A stretch of 64,000 nucleotides of DNA from Turneriella sp942492915 (lineage in GTDB: Bacteria > Spirochaetota > Leptospiria > Turneriellales > Turneriellaceae). Each line of letters begins with the position of its first letter. Position 1 is the first letter of the stretch. This document shows, piece by piece, positions 55,354 to 63,047 of this stretch. Position numbers and translations under genes: made by a program. The notes beneath the pieces were generated by a model. That model searched no databases and had not been told where the DNA came from. It saw nothing but the letters and a program-made list of their open reading frames with translations. The stretch covers positions 1,054,001 to 1,118,000 of the forward strand of contig OW818662.1 in assembly GCA_942492915.1 (NCBI GenBank). Reading direction: 5' to 3'.

Positions 55354-55778
55354 TATGCTGCTGTGTCGTTCTCGTCGATGCGAATGCAAGCGATCTCATA
55401 GACGCGGTTTTCCTCGTCCTGAGACATACTCTTTCGCGGCCGCACCCCGATCATCGACTGCGGTGAAATCGCCTTCTCGGTATGACCATCGCGGGTGCGG
55501 GTCATCACCACCGGGAAGATAGACTTCGAGGCATAGAGCGACTGCATGAACTCGTGCTCTTCGCTCGCGTTCTGCTTGATGTGAAACTTGATTTTGCCAG
55601 ACTTGTCGAGGTTCTCGACGAACGTGCCTTCGCCTTTGGCGCCGACCTTCGTGGTGAACTCGTCGCCCTTGGCGCGCTCGACTTCGATGAACGTGCCATC
55701 TGCAAAGCCCTGCATGGTGCGGGTGCCGACAACCAGCACCACATCACCGGGGGAATATACTCCGTTAAACTCTGCCAT
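55353..55778 (-). CDS. Tail tube protein (DUF3277-like)
   Basis: A 141-residue beta-rich protein directly after the sheath gene, where the tube is encoded. YSPGDVVLVVGTRTMQGFADGTFIEVERAKGDEF (described in part) and the acidic strand pattern agree with the DUF3277/phage structural protein group. It has a very good ribosome-binding site (AAGGAG), fitting an abundant product. Confidence 0.82.
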   Translation of the reverse strand: MAEFNGVYSPGDVVLVVGTRTMQGFADGTFIEVERAKGDEFTTKVGAKGEGTFVENLDKSGKIKFHIKQNASEEHEFMQSLYASKSIFPVVMTRTRDGHTEKAISPQSMIGVRPRKSMSQDEENRVYEIACIRIDENDTAA

Positions 55779-55788
55779 GTCTTACTCC

Positions 55789-57150
55789 TTACACTTCAGA
55801 CAGAACGATCGTCTGCGTGATTGTCGCGCTTTCAATTGCGCCGCTCTCAACGTACCAATACTTTATGCCGCGCAGGTGTCGGCTCGTGATGTCGCCGGGG
55901 TATTGCTGCTCGATCTCTTCGCGGGTCAGGTAGGTGACACCGAACCGATAGCGGCCGTCGTATGACAGCTTACCTTGCGCAGCTGTTTCAACCGGAGCAA
56001 TGACACCAGACGCACCGGCGTTTTGCAGCGGGACGGCGGCGGCAGCAATGAGCTGCTGAATTCCCTCATTAGTGTATGGGATGCGGCGACCCTGAGCGGT
56101 AGCCTCGACAAAGGCGTTTTTCAATGCCAGAATCGTGTTGATCTTGATCCACTTACGGCTGATGGTCTGGTCGATAAACGTCGTTCCGTTTGGGTCGGTG
56201 GTTAATCCACCATCCACGATATTCAGGCCTGAGTCAGTGACGTAGCACTGTCCCTTCGCCGCCCGGATATTGATCAGCGTGCTGAGAGTGCTGGTGGTGT
56301 TTGCGGTCTGGCCCTGCAGGTCTTTTACCCCTTTGTAGATAACCGTCGGCAGGCTCGGCAGGTTCTTTGCCAGCCATGAAGCCTCGGGGTGATCTGCTGG
56401 TGCGTCGTGGCACAGGAAAGCCACGTTTGCCGATTGGCAAAGACCAAGGCGAGCCACTGCCACCGATACATCGCACGTCAGGAAAAGCACACGATCCAGC
56501 GAGTCGAAGTGATCCGCAAGAGTGACCTGCGTGGTCTCGTCAACCGCCGAGGTGCAAGCCACGAACCAGTCGCCGGTGTTGTAGGTGTCAATAAAGTTGG
56601 TGAGCGTGCTGCCGGTCTTGTTGTAGCAGTCCAGAATATAGATGACGCCCGGCCCTGGCTGAGACGCCAGCACGTTGGTCACGATCTTATACTCTGCATC
56701 GGTCGAGTCGTAATAGTACTTAATCTGCGAAACGTCGATCAGTCTCTGGTATTCCAGAACGTCTGACTCTGTCGCGGCCAATGCTTCGACAAGACCCGAC
56801 CCCGTCCCGGTTGGAGTTATCCCCGAAATGACAGCCTTCACAGAGACACCGGCGTTCGCCGCGAAATCTGTCTGCAGGTCTCGCACCCGTGCGGTGGTTG
56901 GTACAGTGATCACCACGTGATTCGAAGAGTCCAGAGTGTAATCATAAACCGAACCCGAGCGAATTATCTCGAGAGTAAATGGTCCTTGCCGCGCGGTTGA
57001 GATCGCGACAGCCCCGGTAACACCAGAACCCCATTGAACGATGCCTCGGGAGCCTGTCATGCCGATGAGAATCGGAACCCCGAAGTTTACAGCGAATGCG
57101 GTCACTACCGCGTTCACCACATTGACTACCCAGTCATTAATTGCAGCCAT
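55789..57150 (-). CDS. Tail sheath protein (DUF3383-like)
   Basis: A 453-residue protein. The layout of an N-terminal variable beta domain and a C-terminal conserved core (GRRIPYTNEGIQQLIAA, YRFGVTYLTREEIEQQYPGDI) matches the DUF3383 family of contractile sheaths. It shows that the prophage is a myovirus. Start has AGGAGC upstream and lies 2 bases after the previous stop. Confidence 0.85.
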   Translation of the reverse strand: MAAINDWVVNVVNAVVTAFAVNFGVPILIGMTGSRGIVQWGSGVTGAVAISTARQGPFTLEIIRSGSVYDYTLDSSNHVVITVPTTARVRDLQTDFAANAGVSVKAVISGITPTGTGSGLVEALAATESDVLEYQRLIDVSQIKYYYDSTDAEYKIVTNVLASQPGPGVIYILDCYNKTGSTLTNFIDTYNTGDWFVACTSAVDETTQVTLADHFDSLDRVLFLTCDVSVAVARLGLCQSANVAFLCHDAPADHPEASWLAKNLPSLPTVIYKGVKDLQGQTANTTSTLSTLINIRAAKGQCYVTDSGLNIVDGGLTTDPNGTTFIDQTISRKWIKINTILALKNAFVEATAQGRRIPYTNEGIQQLIAAAAVPLQNAGASGVIAPVETAAQGKLSYDGRYRFGVTYLTREEIEQQYPGDITSRHLRGIKYWYVESGAIESATITQTIVLSEV

Positions 57151-57151
57151 G

Positions 57152-57667
57152 TCATGCTCCTGATGGCGTGCTGTCCTCTACTGGGTCGGCCGCCGTTTCA
57201 ATTGTCTCTGCTGTATTCGATTTCATGCCATCGCGCCACAGCCAGCGCACGTCGAAACTTTGTTGCTGCTCGAAAAACTGATCTTTCGGCACCTGCGTCT
57301 CGCGGATGGCGCTGATTATCGTAAAACCTACGCCGTCAAGCGTCATTTTAAACTCGTCAGTCGCCAGATACATGAAGAGCTTGCGGATCATCTTGCGCGC
57401 GTCGGCCATTTGCTTTGATGTATAGTGCACGCTGTACTGCACCTCGGTCTGCGTCGGGAATTCATACGAGTTGACATAGACGCCGTCGATCTTTGTGATC
57501 TTGTGCAGGCGCTGGTATTCTTTCCACTTTGGCTCTTGAAGAACCTGGTACATGACAAAAGGGGGCGGCGCTGTCTCTACGTCCTGACCAGATGCGAAGA
57601 TTTTCAGACCGATCGCTGCCTCGATCGTCTTGTGGATCGTCCCAAGCCCCAGGTCGCCGTATGTCAC
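57152..57667 (-). CDS. Neck/tail terminator protein
   Basis: A 171-residue protein starting at GTG, between connector genes and sheath. The N-terminal helix IHKTIEAAIGLKIF, PPPFVMYQVLQE and the later EVQYSVHYTSKQMADARKMI are consistent with phage neck or tail terminators of the LIC12-like or gp12-like group. Role inferred from location and pattern. Confidence 0.65.
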   Translation of the reverse strand: MTYGDLGLGTIHKTIEAAIGLKIFASGQDVETAPPPFVMYQVLQEPKWKEYQRLHKITKIDGVYVNSYEFPTQTEVQYSVHYTSKQMADARKMIRKLFMYLATDEFKMTLDGVGFTIISAIRETQVPKDQFFEQQQSFDVRWLWRDGMKSNTAETIETAADPVEDSTPSGA

Positions 57668-58044
57668 AGGGTCACCTCGCGGCGTGTGATGCGCTTCACT
57701 GTGGCCTTAAAATACCCACCCTCAGACCGAGCGCCGGCGATGCGGACGACCCAGTCTTTACCGTTAAAAGAGAGAGTGTCTTCGAGATCAATCGTCGAGC
57801 CATCTGGGGCAGAAGGATTGCCCACGAAATACACGTCGTTGATTTCTGTGCCGATTGTGCCGTCGTTCATCAGCATGACGGTCTTGAGCGGGGCATCGAC
57901 AGCCACGCCTCTCAGCATGATTGGCTTATCAGGATATTTTTCGTCAGTCTGAATGACCCCGTCGTCGTCCTTGGTACGGTAACGCGGGGACCAGGCTATG
58001 TCGATCTGCTTGAACCGACTCAGTGCACGGGAGACATCAGGCAT
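57664..58044 (-). CDS. Head-tail joining protein, putative
   Basis: About 126 residues from ATG 58044, immediately after the stop of the gp10-like gene. The sequence is beta-rich (DVSRALSRFKQIDIAWSPRY, TVKRITRREVTL). No family recognised with confidence; in related phages this position holds a head closure or stopper protein. The frame extends to 58095 into the preceding gene but that start is not needed. Confidence 0.5.
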   Translation of the reverse strand: MPDVSRALSRFKQIDIAWSPRYRTKDDDGVIQTDEKYPDKPIMLRGVAVDAPLKTVMLMNDGTIGTEINDVYFVGNPSAPDGSTIDLEDTLSFNGKDWVVRIAGARSEGGYFKATVKRITRREVTL

Positions 58045-58045
58045 A

Positions 58046-58540
58046 TCACTTGGCCACCTGAAAGTCGATAGAATCTCGAAGACGATGAGTCGCAAACAGC
58101 GGCAAAGCGCCGCCGATGCCTTTCTTTGCCCGCATCTTAAGGGTCGAATCCTTGAGCGGTGGTGTGAGACCTTGAGAGATAGCGTCTTTAATCTCTGACG
58201 CCATAACTTCGCCCATGCCTTCCTGAATCACTTTGACCTTGATGCCTTTGACGGTCGTGTTCGCCTTCAAAACGTGCTGAAACTCCGCCATAACTCGGGT
58301 CAAGATAGAACTGTTGCGCGTGGTGTTTCTGAACGGTGAGCGCGCCGGGATTACGATGCGGATGCCTTTACCAAAACCGTTTGAGACCGTCCGGCCTTGC
58401 TCTTGGATGTCCATCAGCTCCGAATAGGTCAACGACGTGCCAGGATGCGTGCCGGGGATGCATCCAAACTGCAGACGAGTGCTCGCCAGCTGCTTGAGCT
58501 GCGCCTGTACCTTCTTGAGATTGTCGCGCTGCACTTTCAT
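58046..58540 (-). CDS. HK97 gp10-like / tail completion protein, putative
   Basis: A 164-residue basic protein. YSELMDIQEQGRTV, RIVIPARSPFRNTT and the final LPLFATHRLRDSIDFQV are like gp10/tail completion proteins, which commonly show IPARPFLR and LxxTGxLxxSI patterns. It is placed between the connector and joining genes and overlaps the connector by ATGA. Confidence 0.7.
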   Translation of the reverse strand: MKVQRDNLKKVQAQLKQLASTRLQFGCIPGTHPGTSLTYSELMDIQEQGRTVSNGFGKGIRIVIPARSPFRNTTRNSSILTRVMAEFQHVLKANTTVKGIKVKVIQEGMGEVMASEIKDAISQGLTPPLKDSTLKMRAKKGIGGALPLFATHRLRDSIDFQVAK

Positions 58541-58863
58541 ATCGTTACCACAAAAGGCGTGATTGGCGCCTTCTTCAAAAACTCGAACAGGTACGGAGAC
58601 ATGCCTTCTTTGTCGCCAAGCTGCACATCTGCGTACCCAGTCGATAGATCACCAACGCCCGCAGAGAGTAGGGTGCGACCCCAGCCTCTCATGTAGAGCA
58701 GGTGACAGACCATCAGCCGGGCCAAGTAATCATAGCCCGGATTCGATGGTGTGACCCCATGCGATGACATCTCGAAAGGAGCGTCGTCGATCGCGGTAGA
58801 GAGCGAGTCATCCGGGATTTCTTCCGGGATCATCGCCCTCACTTTTATGGGGTCAATTGCCAT
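58537..58863 (-). CDS. Head-tail connector protein (DUF4054-like)
   Basis: A 108-residue protein right after the major capsid gene. Helical, with IRAMIPE-like start (VRAMIPEEIPDDSLSTAID) and ARLMVCHLLYMRGWG, then the glycine-rich DLSTGYADVQLG, agreeing with DUF4054 adaptor proteins. Start and capsid stop share a base (TAATG). Confidence 0.75.
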   Translation of the reverse strand: MAIDPIKVRAMIPEEIPDDSLSTAIDDAPFEMSSHGVTPSNPGYDYLARLMVCHLLYMRGWGRTLLSAGVGDLSTGYADVQLGDKEGMSPYLFEFLKKAPITPFVVTI

Positions 58864-60113
58864 TAGCTCGCGTCTGTTGTTGCGCCTTTCTGGACGCCGT
58901 ACAGAATCGTACCAGCTGCCGGATTCTTCGAGATCAGGCCGCCGGTCTTCATCGTCATCGCCTGACGAACAGTACCGAACTGGTCAGTGATCGAAGGCAG
59001 CAGAGTCAGAGGCTCAACCACTGCAATCGCGAAGTTCTCGATGTCGTTGTCGATCATGCACGCTGCTGATTCGGTGATCCAGTCGTTGCCGCGGGTCGCG
59101 CCTGAGCGTGAGCCTTTGGTCATTGCGTTGGTGCCGACAAACTTCGGCTTAACACCGAACTGGCGAGCGAGCGCTTCTTCGATCCATGTGATGAGCGGCT
59201 GAGTGTTGAGGTCAGTCGTCAGCTTCAGGCCGAGGCGCTGAATCAGGAGCTGGGGTGGCATCATGATGACCTTCGGAGAGAAGAGCATCTTCTGGCCGAG
59301 ATACCCCGCCATGTTGGCGATATCCACCAGAATCTCCGCTGAGTTTTTGCCGTACCAGTTCCACTCGGTAGTAGTCGCACCGGGGGCGACGTACGCAGCC
59401 TTACCCTTAGACGGGGCGTTGCCTGAGTAGAGGGCAGAGTCTGAGCTGAAGTTATCCTTCAGGCCGAGAATGTTCCCAGCCACCAGACCCTCGATGTGAG
59501 AGCCGTTCGCGATCAGGTCGTCGAGTGAGCGGTCGATGTTGCGGCGTGCTGTCTGCATCACGCGAGCGATGAAGTCCAGCGCCGGGCCTTGGCCTCGGTC
59601 GTTGCGCAGGTCGATCTTTTGGATCTGGTTACGCGTCACAGTCACGCCAGCCCACAGCTGAGCGACTGACTGCAGCCTACGGCCGATGTTGATGTCGGAC
59701 AGCGGGATAGTTGGGTTGTCGAGACCAGGTGCGACGATCTTCGCCTCGCCTGTTTCGGTCACGATATCCACACCGACTGCTTCAGAGCCCGGAGAGTAGC
59801 CGGTTTCTTGCTCGAACACTTCGAGCATTTTGAACTGCTCGAACTTTGGGTCAACGAAGCGCTGGGCCAAAGAGAAGAGTTCGTCGTTCGGCACAAAGGC
59901 GTTGATACGCACCTTGAGCTTCTCGCCGGTCTTGGTGTGCTTGGTCTCGAAGTACGAGCCATTGCGGCGCGGTTCGAGATCGAGCATCGCACGCTTACCG
60001 TGCACTTCGCCGATCTGGTTGTTGATGGCGCGCACGAGGTTCATCGCGCCGCCGATCACTGGGTGGCTGCCGTCAAACTCGACGACGCCGTCAGATTTCA
60101 TGATATATTCCAT
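58863..60113 (-). CDS. Major capsid protein (DUF2184-like, HK97 fold)
   Basis: A 416-residue protein with a good ribosome-binding site (AAGGAG). The sequence IPLSDINIGRRLQSVAQLWAGVTVT, ARRNIDRSLDDLIANG and the late FAIAVVEPLTLLPS match the DUF2184 capsid family of encapsulin/HK97 fold. It is flanked by cement, protease/scaffold and connector genes. Together with DUF1073 and DUF2213 it marks this as one well-known head module type. Confidence 0.85.
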   Translation of the reverse strand: MEYIMKSDGVVEFDGSHPVIGGAMNLVRAINNQIGEVHGKRAMLDLEPRRNGSYFETKHTKTGEKLKVRINAFVPNDELFSLAQRFVDPKFEQFKMLEVFEQETGYSPGSEAVGVDIVTETGEAKIVAPGLDNPTIPLSDINIGRRLQSVAQLWAGVTVTRNQIQKIDLRNDRGQGPALDFIARVMQTARRNIDRSLDDLIANGSHIEGLVAGNILGLKDNFSSDSALYSGNAPSKGKAAYVAPGATTTEWNWYGKNSAEILVDIANMAGYLGQKMLFSPKVIMMPPQLLIQRLGLKLTTDLNTQPLITWIEEALARQFGVKPKFVGTNAMTKGSRSGATRGNDWITESAACMIDNDIENFAIAVVEPLTLLPSITDQFGTVRQAMTMKTGGLISKNPAAGTILYGVQKGATTDAS

Positions 60114-60124
60114 TTTGTATCTCC

Positions 60125-60628
60125 TTATGAAACCACGAAAGACACTGTGCCGTCTACGTAGACACGTGCGACGTTCGTCAGTACTTCACGGATTTCGATT
60201 CCTTGGCCTGCTGTTACTGTCAGCTTGTTGCTTGCGCCGCTGCCCACGAGGTAGCCCTCAGTGCCAGAACCGTAAGAAACATAGATTGCGCCGCGCGCCA
60301 CTGGTGCGTTGTCCGGGTCGATTTTGACCCAGTATTCACCTTTCTGGCCTGCTGCCACGCCTTCGCCGATAGTGTACGCAGTGCTGCCGCCCTGTGGTGT
60401 TTGCACCTCGAGAGTAGGCCCGCTGATTTTTGTCGAACCAGACGCCACTTTGTCGAAGCCTGTGCTCTTGGGCTCAAAGAACACGCCGAACTGCAGCGCG
60501 AAAAGCGCCGGCATAGTTGGTTGCTCGTGTGAGCCTTCGATCATGCCTGCGAGCGTGCCTGCTTGACCTTCGCCGATGTTCCAGACACCGACGTTCTGGG
60601 GATATTGGTTTCCGCTTGATTGTCCCAT
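60125..60628 (-). CDS. Head structural cement protein, putative
   Basis: A 167-residue Gly/Ser/Thr-rich beta protein between protease/scaffold and capsid. NVGVWNIGEGQAGTLAGMI and YTIGEGVAAGQKGEYWVKID look like small capsid-decorating or cement proteins. It has a strong ribosome-binding site (AAGGAG), in keeping with a high copy number. Confidence 0.65.
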   Translation of the reverse strand: MGQSSGNQYPQNVGVWNIGEGQAGTLAGMIEGSHEQPTMPALFALQFGVFFEPKSTGFDKVASGSTKISGPTLEVQTPQGGSTAYTIGEGVAAGQKGEYWVKIDPDNAPVARGAIYVSYGSGTEGYLVGSGASNKLTVTAGQGIEIREVLTNVARVYVDGTVSFVVS

Positions 60629-60638
60629 TGTCTTCTCC

Positions 60639-61238
60639 TTAGAAAGTCACAGGGTTGCGCACGATGCGCTCGCCGGTGTCGTTGTAGTCGGCCGCATTTC
60701 GGCGCGCCGCGTTGATTTCAGTTTTCGCCTGGTCTGCCAGCACCTCGAGGCGCACCGACGCTTCCATGGCTGACATTGAGTTGATGCGCGTTTTTTCGAC
60801 GCCCGCTTCTGCCAATACCAGCTTGCGGAATTCTGCGAGAGAATTCGCCCGGCGTGCGATGTCTTGGAAAGACTCGCCGATGAGGGCTTGCGCTTGGCTG
60901 TATGCCAGTTCTGCCTCTTTGTTGTAGGCAGCGATTTGCTGAGGAAGGATGCGGAGCGCAGCGTTCTCGACTTTCTTGTCGAGGTCTTCGTTCTTCTTTT
61001 CTTCTTCAGGCTTTGGGTTTTCTGCGTCTTCGTTGTTCACAGAATCCATGTTGGCAGAATTGCCAGCTTGTTTGTTGATGAACTCCATGATGGTAGCCAT
61101 CTGAGCTTCGAGCTTTGCCATGCGATCGTTCTCCGTCGCCTGTTGCTCTTCGCCCTCGTTGTTTTTTTCATCGGGAAGAGGCGTGCCTTCGTTTTGCTTC
61201 TCGGCAGTCTCATCACCATTGCGTTTCATTGTTTTCAT
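60639..61238 (-). CDS. Nested scaffold protein from internal start (predicted)
   Basis: In frame with the DUF2213 gene. The Shine-Dalgarno-like GGAGG at 61248-61252 is 9 bases before ATG 61238 (product starts MKTMKRNGDE). The product covers precisely the charged coiled-coil part and omits the protease. Nested protease/scaffold genes are known in lambda and relatives (C/Nu3). Confidence 0.55.
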   Translation of the reverse strand: MKTMKRNGDETAEKQNEGTPLPDEKNNEGEEQQATENDRMAKLEAQMATIMEFINKQAGNSANMDSVNNEDAENPKPEEEKKNEDLDKKVENAALRILPQQIAAYNKEAELAYSQAQALIGESFQDIARRANSLAEFRKLVLAEAGVEKTRINSMSAMEASVRLEVLADQAKTEINAARRNAADYNDTGERIVRNPVTF

Positions 61239-61913
61239 ATTTTCACGCCTCCGTTCGATGCGTTCTAAGTCCGCGGCGGCCAGCGACGGCCGAGAGTTGT
61301 TGTAAAGCACTTTTACAGCATCACCAGCTCTGCCGTTCTCAACCAGAGCGAGATGGTTCATAACAATACCAACCTGCTCGACGTCGTACTTCTTGCCGCC
61401 GTACTCGCCCGACTCGTTGTGAGTCTTGCACGTGTATCCCTGAGACAGTTCGCGCAGATCACCGTTCTCTATCTGCTGTATCACTTCGGGGTTGAATATC
61501 TTGAGCTTGCCGACGACCCTATCATTCTCGCGATCGACCTGTGGGTCAAAGACAATGCCGTCGATATATTCGCGGTAATTGTCGGGCATGACATCGACAG
61601 GGTTGCCAGCCGCGTCTTTGGGGTGATCGAGCACGAACGGGCACCCGTCGCAGCTCTTGACGTATTCGTCTAAAAAGATTGCGTCACCCAAAAGCTCTTT
61701 GGTCTCGAACTCGGGATAGTCGAGAACCATCTTCTGCGCAATGACAACCGGCACCACGAGAAACCCCTCTGGGGTGCGCTCTGGCTTGCCGAAGATCGTC
61801 GAGCGAATGGTGTTCTCGCCACGGTTCACCCGCTGGACTTTCACCGGCGCGCGGTTCGCTCTGCGCAGCTCGCGCTCGTATTCTTTTTTGGCTTTGTACT
61901 TTGCGGGGATCAT
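60639..61913 (-). CDS. DUF2213 prohead protease fused to scaffold
   Basis: A 424-residue protein. The N-terminal 200 residues fit DUF2213 prohead proteases: PFVLDHPKD, GDLRELSQGY and the final MNHLALVENGRAG, with candidate catalytic His and Ser. The C-terminal half is charged and coiled-coil (EEQQATENDRMAKLEAQM onward), a scaffold. An internal ATG at 61238 has GGAGG 9 bases upstream, so a separate 199-residue scaffold protein is likely made from the same gene. The start overlaps the previous stop by ATGA. Confidence 0.85.
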   Translation of the reverse strand: MIPAKYKAKKEYERELRRANRAPVKVQRVNRGENTIRSTIFGKPERTPEGFLVVPVVIAQKMVLDYPEFETKELLGDAIFLDEYVKSCDGCPFVLDHPKDAAGNPVDVMPDNYREYIDGIVFDPQVDRENDRVVGKLKIFNPEVIQQIENGDLRELSQGYTCKTHNESGEYGGKKYDVEQVGIVMNHLALVENGRAGDAVKVLYNNSRPSLAAADLERIERRRENMKTMKRNGDETAEKQNEGTPLPDEKNNEGEEQQATENDRMAKLEAQMATIMEFINKQAGNSANMDSVNNEDAENPKPEEEKKNEDLDKKVENAALRILPQQIAAYNKEAELAYSQAQALIGESFQDIARRANSLAEFRKLVLAEAGVEKTRINSMSAMEASVRLEVLADQAKTEINAARRNAADYNDTGERIVRNPVTF

Positions 61914-62188
61914 GTCGTTTCCACCGATACAAGCTCTGGCTGAGGGTTTGGGCTTTTTGAACTTTTCAACCGCGGCCCGTAACTCTTGGCGAATTTCTCG
62001 GCCTCCGATTGGATGTATTGCCGAAGCTCCATACCTGCCAACGAGCGGGGGAGTTGAAACGTATTCGGGACTGAATACTTTTCCCCTGTCACTTTGTCCT
62101 TAATCACCATTCTTACCATTTGGTAGGCGTTTACCCTCTTCAGCCGCTTCGCCAGCCCGGCCCATGCTGATTGATTGATTCGTTTCAT
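61910..62188 (-). CDS. Small hypothetical prophage protein
   Basis: A 92-residue basic protein between head morphogenesis and protease genes, with ribosome-binding site AAGGAG. It has a strand-helix look (MVRMVIKDKVTGEKYSVP). No family recognised. Confidence 0.6.
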   Translation of the reverse strand: MKRINQSAWAGLAKRLKRVNAYQMVRMVIKDKVTGEKYSVPNTFQLPRSLAGMELRQYIQSEAEKFAKSYGPRLKSSKSPNPQPELVSVETT

Positions 62189-62198
62189 AATCTTCTCC

Positions 62199-63047
62199 TT
62201 AACCCGTAACCGGGCGAAATGTTCCTTTAGCTTTGCATCTGCAGTTGGCTTCTTTACCGGGGGTGATCGGCTCGCCTTTCTTGTTGGTTGGCGGCTTGTC
62301 CCAGGAATACACTTTCTTATTGTGCTCCCAATGGTCGGGCCTGACTTCGCCCTTCCGCTGCTTTGGCGTCGGGGGAATGTTCACGCACAGCCACTCGAAA
62401 TTCGGGAAGCCGGCCTTTTTCTGCCGCTCCTCAGAGATTGCTGCGTATGCCTTGGCTGCCTGGTCTCTCGCGACAAATTGCGCGTATGACTTGCCCTTGT
62501 CTGCCTGCTCCATGACCTGCTCGATGATCTTGTTGAAGTCTGTGGCCCCGCGCACTGCCTTCTGTACCGTGACAGACAGCAGCTCGCTTTGCTTCTTGGT
62601 GATGGTGGTGATCAGGTCGGTGTTGACCTTCACCGCTTCAGAGAGGGCCTGAGACGGTGCTTTGAGCGTTAGCTGTGGGATCTCAAACTTGGCCTTTTTG
62701 AACTCGTAGGCGATGCCCTTCTTGACCTTCTCGTCAATGCGGACGAAAACCGACTCCATAGATTTGAAGATGTTTTTGAATACTTTGCTTTTGTCGATCT
62801 TTGAGTTGATCTCGAAGATACGGCGCCGGAAGTTCTCGAAAGAAAAGCGGGGATATTCAGAGCCATCGGCCCCGGCGTTCTGCCGTGTATCCTTCACCCG
62901 GAATTCTCCGACCAGCATCTCTCTCAGCAGTTTGATGTACTGCGTGTTGAGAGCGTCCATCAGCCGGCCGAACATCTCCGCATAGAGCGTTTCGAGATCG
63001 TCGTCGGTCGGCTTGTCGGGGTCTGCGTTTATCGTTACTCGAATCAT
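62199..63047 (-). CDS. Head morphogenesis protein (SPP1 gp7/Mu F-like)
   Basis: About 282 residues from ATG 63047, which forms an ATGA overlap with the portal gene. The helical N-terminal two thirds and the end with FARDQAAKAYAAISEERQKKAG-like helix (seen as VARDQAAKAYAAI), WEHNKKVYSWDKPP and PGKEANCRCKAKG are typical for minor head proteins of the gp7/F group, whose C-terminal HxxC-like motif is visible. It probably acts in capsid assembly with the portal. Confidence 0.8.
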   Translation of the reverse strand: MIRVTINADPDKPTDDDLETLYAEMFGRLMDALNTQYIKLLREMLVGEFRVKDTRQNAGADGSEYPRFSFENFRRRIFEINSKIDKSKVFKNIFKSMESVFVRIDEKVKKGIAYEFKKAKFEIPQLTLKAPSQALSEAVKVNTDLITTITKKQSELLSVTVQKAVRGATDFNKIIEQVMEQADKGKSYAQFVARDQAAKAYAAISEERQKKAGFPNFEWLCVNIPPTPKQRKGEVRPDHWEHNKKVYSWDKPPTNKKGEPITPGKEANCRCKAKGTFRPVTG

